A DNA stretch of 64,000 bases from Solanum dulcamara (taxonomy: Eukaryota > Streptophyta > Magnoliopsida > Solanales > Solanaceae). The notes beneath the pieces were generated by a model. It ran no database searches, had not been told where the DNA came from, and worked only from the letters and a program-made list of their open reading frames with translations. A program made the translations under genes and the position numbers. Shown here piece after piece: positions 12,671-28,488 of the stretch. The stretch is from positions 9,387,001 through 9,451,000 of the forward strand of contig NC_077247.1 of assembly GCF_947179165.1 (NCBI RefSeq), written 5' to 3'. Each line of letters opens with the position of its first letter. The stretch's first letter is position 1.

Positions 12671-14118
12671 CCTCTTCCTCATGAGTTCGTAATCTCGGCT
12701 TATTTTAAGAACCTATGTAATCCTTGCTACGCAAGCTTAGTATGTACTCACATAGCTTAAGGATGTAAGACTTCTAAGTAAATATCTTACATAGGTAAGT
12801 CGAGTCCTACGACTCATTACTTGGCCTCCAACTCCTTCCAACTTCTCATGACCCTATTTCCAACCTTCTCTACTATGGGTATCACATTTTCCCTTCCTTA
12901 GAGTTGTTTGATAGTGTCGTAGATTATCCAGCTCACATGATAACTTCTAAGAAGCTTAAGAGACATTCCGAGCTCAAGAGTGTGGAGAGTAACAGTTAGG
13001 CCTTAGGCCGCCTTACTTCATAACTTGCATGAAAAACCATAATTTAAAACATATTTATAATTCATGATCATAATGGAAATACATAGTCATAATTTCATAC
13101 TTTGAAAATTCATGACAATAGCTTGAACTTAAAATTAGGGTATGACATGCATGATCAATTTACTTGAAAATCATGAAATTAACTTGAAGATATGCATGAT
13201 CATAAACTTTATATCAACTCATACATAATTTATATAGATAATAGCATTCAGAAGTATTAATCAAAATACCCATAATTTACATCATGAACCCTAAAAATCA
13301 AAATAGGAGAATTCATGAAAAAACTCTTCAATTTAATTTAATAACCATCAAATTATATCAAAATAGACTCATGATCATACTTTAAATCAAAATTCATGAA
13401 ATTTAAATGGAGATCAGAAAACCCATAAAATATCATACTTTAATTTGATAGAAAACCTTGAGGAATTGATTGCGCTTCGTGGATGAAAGGATCCATGAAT
13501 CAATACCCACATACCTTGAGTGAGGACACCAATTAATTTGGAAGAACTTGAGAATTTTAATGGAGAAATTGAGTGAATTTGCTTGACGTCTTCAATGGAA
13601 ACTCTTGAGAGCCTTTTTGTAGACAGAAAAATATTTGATAGATGAATTGTAGAAGAATGAATAGAATTAGAGGTTTAGATTAATTTATATAGTTGAATTA
13701 GGTCCTAAAAACGTCTAGATTCATTATCTAATAATTTGGGAAAAGTCTAAAAAAAACCTAAAAAAATTGAATTCGGCCGAAAGACTTTCCCAGGTCTGTA
13801 AACTCGGCCAGAACTGCTTCTTAGAGCCGCGATGCGGTCCTGTCGTGGACCACTCGACCTAAAACCTGTCCCCAGGTCCACGATGCGGTCCTATTGCGGA
13901 CCACACTATTTTGTGGATTCTTCGAAAATCCTTCTTCCATTCTACGAGTCCTAAAAATTCACCGAGACCATTTTCCCACATGTTTTGACCCATTGATCGA
14001 TATTTCGAACTCAAATTTTCCAAAAAGATTAAGGATAATGCGTTAAATGAGCGGCTTATTTTCAAGGCATTCTTAAGATACTTATGAGCATTTTTTTTAT
14101 TTTTGAGGGATGTTACAA

Positions 14119-14830
14119 GACCCAAGGATTAATCCCCACATACCTTAAATAAATTTGAACTTGGATTTGAAAAGAAACCTTGATGAATTTGAAAACCTAG
14201 CTTGAAGTTTTGAGAAGAATCTTTTGAGAGGATCTCTTAGTCGTGCTTTAGGGAAAATTTGAAGAATAAATTGAATAAGAGGAGAATTTGAAGAATTAGG
14301 TATATATAGATTTGAACTTAGCCATAAAAGTGTCTAGGTTCATTGAATGAACTTGGGAAAAAGACAAAATTACCCTTTATGAAAAATCCAGATTGGATTC
14401 TACAAAGTAACTCTGTGAGTCATCCTCAAGTCTACATGTCATAGACTTGAGTCGTCATTGTAGGCCTGAGAAAGACTCTGGAAATCAAGCCTCAGAAGTT
14501 TTTATACGAGTTAGGTTACGACTCGTTGTCATGTTCACGAGTCGTCAAACTGACTTATCCTGCAGGTCTGATGATACTTTGAAATAAGGGCCTCTGAAGT
14601 TTTTATACGAGTCGTAAGGATGACTCATTAATAGGACAACGAATCATTATGTTGAGTCATAGGACTCTTTGAGTTTTTATCTCGGACGGGACCTTAAGAT
14701 TCACTCTACGACTTGTCCCTACGAGTCATAGAAAGGACTACGAGTAGTAAAGTGACTTGTCATCTTAAGGGAAGGCCCTATTTTGAGAGATTTTCTTTGG
14801 TTCCAACTTTTCAACTTTCGGAGTCTTACA
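14119..14830 (-). repeat. LTR of element B, right segment
   Basis: The LTR resumes after element A and ends GAGTCTTACA at 14830, so on the minus strand it starts TGTAAGACTC. A TATA-like CTATATATACC sits at about 14299-14310. Upstream of it lie ACGAGTCGT/ACGACTCGT palindromes, repeated between 14400 and 14760. Internal element B sequence starts immediately after, with no polypurine tract or integrase, so that end of the internal region has been deleted. Confidence 0.75.
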
Positions 14831-17052
14831 AATGAGAAATGGAGAACCCCATGGAGAGATACCCGATCTAATAAAACCCTTATCCAAAAGGTCTGTTAAC
14901 TGATCTTTTAACTCATTAGTTCTGCTAGAACCATTCTGTAAGGAAGAAAAGCGATAGGATAGGTATCTGGAAGAAGGTCTATGCCAAAGTCGATTTCCCT
15001 ATCATCAAGAAACACTTCTGAAAACTCATTCATAATAGGAACTGATGCTAATTAATAAACATGTAGAGATAACCATCTTTCTTCTGAACAAGGAGCACTC
15101 CATGGAGAGATACCCAATCTAATGAAACCCTTATCCAAAAGGTCCTTTAACTAATCTTTCAACTACTTAGTTTTGTTGGAGCCATTCTATAAGGAAGAAA
15201 AGAGATAGGATGGGTATTTGGAAGAAGGTCTATGCCAAAGTTGATTCCCCTTTTAGGAGGAATACTAAGGAAGATCATCGGGAAACACTTTCAAAAACTC
15301 ATTCACAATAGGAACTAATTCAAGAGTAGGGGTTTCAAAAATAGTATCCCTAACCCAAACTAGATGACAGATACAACCTTTAGAAATCATCTTTCTAGCT
15401 TTAAGGCACGAGATAAACTGGCCCTTAAGCACCGAATTACTACAAATCATCTTTCTAGCTTTAAGGCACGAGATAAACTAACCCTTAAGCACTAAATTAC
15501 TAACATTCCACTTTATGATCGGTTAATTTGGAAACTAAAATTTAACAACTCGGATTCTACAGTTAGTAGAGGCATAACAAGCGTGAAGCCAACCCATACC
15601 AAGAATGACTTCGAAATTGGTCATATCTAACTCTACTGGATCAACTAAGGTGATTTTTTAAAGAACTGAGACCGGATAATTTCTATAAACCCATTTAGCT
15701 AAAATTGAATTACTGACAAGAGTAGAGATTGAGAAAGGTTCTAATTGGATTTTGGATCTGACATCAAACTTCATAGCAAGATAAGGTGTCATGAAAGAAA
15801 GATTCATTGTAGGATCTAACAAAGTATAAATATCAAACTGAAAAAATTATAACATGCTAGTGACCACATCAGAGGAATCCTACTAATTTTGTCAAGTATG
15901 AAGAGTATAAAACATGTTCTGACGCTGACCACCACCAGAACAAGATGAAGTACCCTACTGAGCTGGGTAACTTAAAGAAGCAAACTAAGTCTGTTGACGA
16001 CCATCCTTACCCTTGCTTGCAACTGAACGACAATATCCCAATCTATGTCCAACCTTATCACAACCATAGCATCCATCAGTACTGGGTAAGTATCTCTTTG
16101 GGTGACTCTTGTCATACTTCTGGCAAGTAGGGAAAGTCTAACCATTAGAAGCACTCCCTTTAGGCTGAGGGTTATACATCATGTCCTTGTTGAAATTCTG
16201 AATTGGAGCACTAGATAAAGTTGGGATAGAGAATTTCAATTGAAACTGAGAACAACCACTACTATCGAACCTCTGATGAGAGTAGTCACCGTTGTTTGTC
16301 CTTGTACTCTTAGTCTATTAGCCCTCTCCTTAAGCTTCTATTCCTCAATATTGAGCATAAGTCGATAACCTCAAAATATTCATCTCCTTAATCAACATAG
16401 CCGTTCTACATTTTTTGACCACTATTTTCGAGACACCAGAAACAAACTTGCTCATCCAAGCTCTAGAATCAGCCATCATAGGTGGAGCATACTTAGACAA
16501 TTTAATAAATTTTAAAGCATATTTTTGTACACTCATAGTTCAATGCTTCAAGTTCATGAACTCTTGAACCTTTGCCTTCCTTATTTCAAGGGGAAAGAAC
16601 AGATCTAGAAAATCACCCTTGAACTTGTCCCAATCTAAAGGAACCACATTAATAGCCCTCTATTCCTTCCATTAAGAAAACCACACTTGAGCAACCCTTT
16701 TCAATTAGTAAGCAACCAAGTTTGCCTTTTCCTCTGGAGTCACACCCATGACACAATCTTTGTGATTCCCTCAAATTCTTGTGGATTCTCGTTCACCTTA
16801 AACAATGAAATTTTGAAGGATACATTCGAGTGAAGTCTCGAACCTTTGTTACCATTGTACCCATATTTAGGTTCATGGGAGCTACAACCTCACAGTTAGA
16901 TTGATCCATCATGGATTGGAAAGAACTTAAAAGGCATGCCTAAACTCAGCATGAGTGAATTTCTCGGCCAAAGGATCAACTAGAGCTTGAGGTGCTTCTT
17001 GCTCCTCCTGTTAATTCCCGTTTCTTTTAAATAGAGCTCTTCTTGGAGGCAT
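14831..17052 (-). pseudogene. Element B internal remains: RT start, protease and Gag
   Basis: Minus-strand pieces only. The protease-to-RT linker is present twice in a tandem duplication of about 250 bp (14849-15050 and 15100-15320). Protease-like sequence lies at 15400-15860 ([22 protein letters not shown]). A knuckle-like region lies near 16030-16080. Gag segments run from 16345 (YALKFIKLSKYAP) to the Gag ATG at 17052 (MPPRRALF). RT core, RNase H and integrase are missing. Many stops and frameshifts. A 60-bp tandem duplication is listed separately. Confidence 0.78.
15381..15500 (-). repeat. 60-bp exact-period tandem duplication in element B
   Basis: 15381-15440 and 15441-15500 are near-identical 60-base units with only a few base differences. 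Sixty is a multiple of three, so the duplication repeats 20 codons in frame, covering the protease-region segment that reads [10 protein letters not shown]. Confidence 0.92.
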
Positions 17053-17251
17053 GATTTTAAAACGCATAAAACATATGGTAAAAGAAAACTTTATAGAATT
17101 CAACACTATCGCACAATGAAGAATATGAAATAAGTGAAGTTTTTTAAACGCCTCATAGCCTTCTATTCATAGATGTGATGCACTTCACACCGATGAAAAA
17201 ACTCTACTCAATGCAGCTTGTCAGACACCTAGGACTCTTTAGCAACCTAGC

Positions 17252-17263
17252 GCTATGATACCA
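17252..17263 (-). other. Degenerate primer binding site of element B
   Basis: GCTATGATACCA on the plus strand lies four bases before the LTR start TGTCACAATCC at 17268. On the minus strand it is TGGTATCATAGC, one base from the initiator tRNA-Met site. Confidence 0.65.
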
Positions 17264-17267
17264 AATT

Positions 17268-18037
17268 TGTCACAATCCAAACTACCTATTCGGTGTGACA
17301 TAGCAAATAAGATCTCAAAAAACTCTAAACAGGCCACATGACATAAGAATGAAACTAAGATAATCAATATAGGCAAATAAATCAAAAGCAGAAGATAAGT
17401 CTCAAATGATAATCACATCAAAGCATATAAAATCTAGTAGAAAGACACAATGCGGAATCTAATGTCTGACATAAGCCTCTACTAACATAAATGAGTTGCT
17501 AGGACATGTCCGTAGCTATCCTAAAAATCTGAAACTTAAAGCCTAGTTTGAAATAAACATGAGAAACTCATGAGAAGCATTCCCCCGAACCATGAGCACT
17601 TACAACATAGTGAAAAGCTGATAAGATCCAATACTAACCACAAATGTGATATGAAGCATCAGAACCTATATTCTGAGACAAGATAGGCAAAAGTATGTGG
17701 TCAGTACTATAGAATGTACTGAGTATGGAGAATATGTAATGAATAATATAAAACATTATAATACATTGACCAAGCTAAAACATGATATAATCTGATAAAT
17801 ATGAGTTAAAACATAATACATGGTCAATGTAATAATCGTAAGAAAATCATAAGCTTAACATAAGATAAGTGAAAATCATAAGTATTTATGAGAGATATTG
17901 TTAACCGATATAAACCATGTGATCTATAACATGGATTTCAATGTGTTTCTACTCCGAAAAGAGATTTTCTTACTTACCAAGGTAAGGATCATGAATATGA
18001 GCTATTGTGGATCCACTATCTAATGGCTAATTAAGGA
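17268..18037 (-). repeat. Element B 5' LTR, truncated
   Basis: It starts TGTCACAATCC and follows the common LTR plan of this window (TACTATAGAATGTACTGAGTA near 17705). It breaks off near 18037, where pol sequence of element C begins without an LTR end. The left LTR segments of B cover other parts of the LTR, so the two cannot be compared for age. Confidence 0.7.
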
Positions 18038-20581
18038 AAATACTACTTCAAACAATTGACATTTCACCTTATTTTGAGTCAAAGTAGTCAAAGGAAAACT
18101 CTGAATATCTTACGGAGAAAGTGGTCTAGACCAATTCTTAACTGCCATGGTCCTCTTAGGATCATCTCTAATACCATCATCGAAAATAATATGGCTAAGA
18201 AATGCAACCGATCTTAACCAAAAATCGCACTTTCTAAGCATACCAAACAACTGAAAATCCTTGAGAACTTGCAAGACAATCCTCAAATGATTATCATGCT
18301 CATCCTCACTCAGAAGTAGATTAAAATATCATCAATGAACACAATGAAGAACATATCTAAATATTGCTCCAACACCCTGTTCATCGAATCCATAAAAGTT
18401 ACAGTACCAATCATTAGTCCAAAAGACATAACCAAAAATTCATAGTGACCATACTGAGTTCTGAAGGTCATCTTTAGAATGTCACATTTTCTCACTCTAA
18501 GTTGATGATTACCTGATCGAAGATCAATCTTTAAAAAAGTAACTATCACTTTGATGTTGATCAAAGAAGTCATCAATATTTGGGATGGATACTTATTCTT
18601 AATCGTGACCTTGTTCAATAACGATAATCAATGCACATAGGAAGAGAACCATTCTTCTTTCGAATAAAGAGAACTGGAGCACCCCATAGAGAGATACTCA
18701 GTCAAATGAAACCCTTATCCAAAAGGTCCTTTAACTGATCTTTCAACTCCTTAAGTTATGCCAGAGCTATTCTATAAGAATGAATAGAGATAGGTTCGGT
18801 ATCTGGAAGAAGTTCAATTCCAAAGTCGATTTCTCTTCTAGAAGAATACCAGGAAGATCATTGGTAAATACTTTCAAAAACTCATTGACAATGAGAACTG
18901 ACTCAAGAGTTGGGGTTTTTGAATTCGTATTTATAACACGTACTAGATAATAGATACAACCTTTAGAAATCATCTTTCTAGATTTAAGGCACAACATAAA
19001 TGATCGTTAAGCACTGAGTTACTACCCTTCCACTCTATTACTGCCTCATTCAAAATTTGAAACTTAACCACTCAGATTCTACAGTCAATAAAGGCATAAC
19101 AAGCATGAAGCTAATTCATACCATGAATAATATCAAAGTCAGTCATATCTAACTCTACAAGATCATTAAAAGTAATTTTCTGAAAACTGAGACTGGGAAA
19201 TTTCTAAAAATCCACTTCGCTAAAACTGAATAACTAACAAGAGTAGAGACTAAAAAAGGATCCAACAAGATTTCGGGACTGACATCAAACATCATAGCAA
19301 CATAAGGAGTTATGAAAGAAAGATTCGCTCCATGATCTAACAAAGAATAAACATAATACTGAAAGACTCATAACATAACAGTAATCATATCATGGGAATC
19401 CTCCTGATCTTGTCAAGTCTGAAGAGCATAAAATATGTTCTGACGCTGACCACCACCAAAACTATATGAAGTACCCTACTGAGTTGGGCGACCTGTAGAT
19501 GTAGTCTGAATCTTACATCAACCATCTCCACCCTTGCTAGCACTCGAAGGGAAATCCCTCACCTTATGACTTGTCTTACTACAACCAAAACATCCATCAG
19601 AACTTTCTAAGCAATCCCCCCGATGGTTCTTCACATACTTCCAGTATGTGGGGATAGTCCGACAACTCGGAGCACTCCCTTGAGGCCTAAGGTTAGACAT
19701 TTATCATTGTTAAGCTTCCGTCAGAGCACTAGATAAAGTCAGGACAGAGTACTTCTGTCGAAACTGAGAATGACCACCAATTTTGGACCTCAAATGTGAA
19801 AAGTCACCATTATCTATCCTTGCCCTATTGGTTTCCCTAGCCCTCTTCTTAAGCTTCTCTTCCTTAGTTTGTTGAGAATCATTCATAAACCTTGAGATGT
19901 CCATCTCTTTGATAAATATTTCAATCCTACATTCTTCACCACCATCCTCGAAATACCAAAAACAAATTTATTGATACGAGATCTAGAGTCGGCTACCATT
20001 GTCGAAGCATACTTAGAAAATTGGGTGAACTTCAAGGTATTTTCCTTCACACTCATATTCTGTTACTTCAAATTTATAAACTTTAGAACCTTAGCCTCCC
20101 TCATGTCAAGGGGAAAGAAATGGTCTAGAAAAATACCCTTGAACTTGTCCCAATTCAAATGACCCTCCTTGATATCTCTCTTTTCCTTCCATTGGGTAAA
20201 CCACACTTGACCAATCCCTTTCAATTGATAAGCAGACAACTCTTCTTTTTCCACCGGAGTCATACCCATGATGTCCACAATCTTTTGAATCTCTTCAACA
20301 AACTCTTGTGGATCCTTGTACATATTAGAATCACGAAATTCTGGAGAATTTATCCGAATAAAGTCTTGAACTCTTGTCACCATTATACCCACATTTGGAT
20401 TCATAGGAGCTATAACCTCATGGTTAGCTTGTGCCATAATAGCTTGGGAAAATACTTCAAAAGATGCCCTAAACTTGGCATGAGAGACTTGCTCGACCAA
20501 AAGATCAATCGGAGCTTGAGGTACTTATTGCTCATCATCTTGGTTCATATTCCTTCTCAATGGAACTCTTCTTGGAGGCAT
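18038..20581 (-). pseudogene. Element C internal remains: RT, protease, Gag
   Basis: Minus-strand pieces of a related element. RT with MSFGLM and FIDDILIYF lies at 18310-18618. The protease-RT linker is at 18767-18997. Protease-like sequence HGANLSFITPYVAM is at 19155-19343. A decayed zinc knuckle at about 19560-19620 (CFGCSKTSHKVRDF) has Phe where the last Cys belongs. Gag lies at 20063-20500, with its ATG at 20581. RNase H and integrase are missing on the left, where the sequence joins the truncated LTR of B near 18037. Frameshifts and stops throughout. Confidence 0.8.
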
Positions 20582-20798
20582 GATTTTAAAAAACATAGAA
20601 CATAAGTTAGAAGAAAAACTTTAGAGAGTTCAACTCTATCGCAGGACTTAAGAGTGATGAAATAAGTGAAGTTTCTTAAACGTCTTGTAACCTCCTATGC
20701 ATAGATGCAGTGTGCTTCACACCGATGAACAAGACTCTACTCAATGTGGCTTGTCAAAAACCTTAGAACACTTGAACCTGATGCTCTTATAACAAGTT

Positions 20799-23028
20799 TG
20801 TCATGACCCATGCTTCACCATAGACATGACACAGCGAATATTATTCCAAAAGATCCTCAACAAGCCTCTTATCATAAGCATGACACTAGAGAAACCAATA
20901 TAAATAAAAGAACCGAAAAGAGGAAAATAAGTCTGAATATAGCAATCTCAATATAAGGAGAATCCGAGCATAACAACTGAAAATGTGGAAATCATGCTAA
21001 GTATGACAACAAGCCTCTACAACATTAGTGTGGCATAGGACAAGCCCTAGCTTGCGAAATAAACTAAAATGGAAAGAAGTCTAAAAGAAGATAGACATAA
21101 AGAACTCATAAGATGACTATTCTCTCGAACCATGAGGACTCACCAAGCAGTCCAATGCTAATAAGATCCAATATTAACTGCGGGCTTGAGATGGAGCGTA
21201 GTGACCTATATTATAAAATAATATTGGCAAAAGAAGTACGCGGTCAGTACTATGGAATGTAGTAAGTATAAAGGATGTGCAACTTAATGACCAAGCTAAA
21301 ACATAACATAATCTTTTAAAACATTATTAGAAACATGAAAACATGGTCAATGCAAAACTCTAAGAGCATCATAATCAAAATATAGCATAGTGAGAGATAC
21401 CGTTAACCGACATAAATCATGTTAGCTATAACCTGGAGTCCAGTGTCTTCCCCACACCGAAAATATACTGTCCTACTTGCCAGGTAAGGACCATAAACAT
21501 AAGCTATATGTGGATCCACTAGCTAGAGCCAATTAAGGCAAAGTCCTACGGGGCACACAATTCTGGGATCTAGGTAATCGCCACTAGTCTGACTCGGTGC
21601 TAAATAATATGCTTAACAAGAATAGTCATAACCATGCATTGTCTTTGAAAATGATAAGACTCTACTAATACCAAATTCATCATAACATATATAAATCATA
21701 AGAATAACTCCTTTAACAAATTATGATTTCATAACATATCCATAAAAGACATTTATCTAAAGCATCTACATAACGATAAGCTTGTTCATAGAAAATCATG
21801 AAAATCCTTCATGATAAGAATGCTTCACTTTGAAGCAACCTTAGTTTCATAAAAATGTAATTGATATTTTATCTAAAAGTATCCTTGAATTATAGTTTCT
21901 TGAATTTATTATGCATGCATAATTCTCAAAGATAGTTCATAAATCATAGCTTAGGCATAATGTATGGATTCGTAAGAAAATATTTAAAATATGTAATTAA
22001 GATCAAATCATGCATATTAAAATTATTGGGAATGAAATAATCATAATTGATTGAATCCAATACATAAACATGAAAACCATAGATTTTTGGAAAAAACCAT
22101 AAAGTGAAATTGAAGATTCTTTGGGACTCCATGGATGGAATAGGATCCATGGATGAATCCCCACATACCTCAGTGAATTCTAGCCTTGAAACTTGACGAG
22201 AAGACTTGAATCCTTGAAACCTAGCTTGAAGACCTTGAGAGACAATTTCTTGAGAGCCTTATGGGTTTCGAGTGAATCAGAGGAATGAGTAGACTTTAAA
22301 GGTTAAGGGTAGTTATAGGTCTTGGAAAAAAGTACAAAACGGCATAGATTAGGTATTAAATGGGTAGGAAAAGATCCAAATACCCTTAGTAAGAATCTAT
22401 TAGGAGTGACCTACGAACCATACCTAGGAGTCGTAGGTCCTTCTACGGACTGTCCTATTGGTCTGTAGGTCAAGGTTCTGAGACCTCATATTCTTGATAA
22501 CTTTACACGAACACCCCTATGGTCTGTAGACTCTTTTTTGGGACATAGGTGCCAACCGTAGACCCTTGCTCTCATAATATTTCACCAAGCCTGAAGCCCT
22601 TCCTACAAACCACTCCCTATAGGCCATAGGTCCTCCTATGGACCGTAGGTACTCTCATCCTATTGAAGTCCAAAATCAACCCCTCTAAATCTCAATCTAA
22701 GACCTTTGTACGAGTCGTAGGTCCCATCTATAAACCATCATGTTGGTCCGTAGAAAATATTCTGAAAAGTATTATTTTTCTAACTTCAGGATCTCTCCTA
22801 CAGACCCCATCTATGGACCGTAGGACCTTATTCGGTCCGTATATCAAACTCGTGGACTTGACCTTAGACTTAAATATTTTCCAATTTCCTTAGACCCTTC
22901 CTACGACTCCCTTCTACGGACTGTAAGACCTTGTACGGTCCGTAGATAGATCTGTCTGAACTAGCACTAGAAGAAATTTTGAACTCTTTTCCTTCCTTTT
23001 TGGCTTTTTCAATTTCTGAGGTGTTACA
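20799..23028 (-). repeat. Element C 5' LTR
   Basis: 2230 bp, TGTCATGACCC to GGTGTTACA on the plus strand. Its start lies beside the Gag leader. The PBS here has decayed to GCTCTTATAACA. A TATA-like CTATAACTACCC (minus strand) lies near 22308-22320, with many CTACGGACCGTAG-type palindromes upstream of it at 22395-22950. This LTR is the last large element before the gene island. It is transcribed away from the cellulase gene. Confidence 0.82.

Positions 23029-28488
<5,460 letters not shown>

Larger units (their letters stand above)
9359..12994 (-). mobile_element. Solo LTR of family X, 3.6 kb
   Basis: A single unit with no coding region and no second LTR, flanked by the perfect target duplication GTTAG. 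Read on the minus strand it starts TGTTACTCTC and ends CGTGATA, so the expected terminal CA has become TA. This is how a solo LTR looks after recombination between the two LTRs of one element. At 3636 bp it is long for an LTR. It contains the LTR-type sequence GTACTGAGTATATAAA (9854-9869), a 39-bp tandem repeat (10314-10450), many CGTATACGG-type words (10070-10560) and a G-box palindrome block (12463-12670). No protein similarity was seen inside. Confidence 0.85.
1147..14118 (-). mobile_element. Element A: full-length Ty3/gypsy chromovirus-like retrotransposon with nested solo LTR
   Basis: Both LTRs begin TGTCACGAC on the plus strand and end in GATGTTACA. The internal region reads on the minus strand as gag, protease, RT, RNase H, integrase. 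The flanks show a near target duplication: GGACC before 1147 and AGACC after 14118, one base different. The element lies inside the LTR of element B. Its right LTR was split by solo LTR X. The coding frame has several stops and frameshifts and the two LTRs differ clearly by eye, so the copy is dead and fairly old. The integrase tail (ILDRQVKRLRNK, then VLWRNQ and TWEAE) is the chromodomain-like segment of Tekay/Del-type chromoviruses. The clade call is inferred from motifs. Confidence 0.9.
8338..14118 (-). repeat. Element A 5' LTR (right copy), split by solo LTR X
   Basis: The LTR runs 8338-9358 and resumes at 13000. The break carries a perfect 5-bp duplication GTTAG (9354-9358 and 12995-12999). 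Compared with the left LTR at 2215-2235, the uninterrupted sequence is ATCGTTAGGCC, which fixes the insertion point. Without the insert the LTR is about 2.14 kb. A TATA-like stretch lies near 13680-13700 and the palindromic GGTCC/GGACC modules at 13785-13905. Confidence 0.88.
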
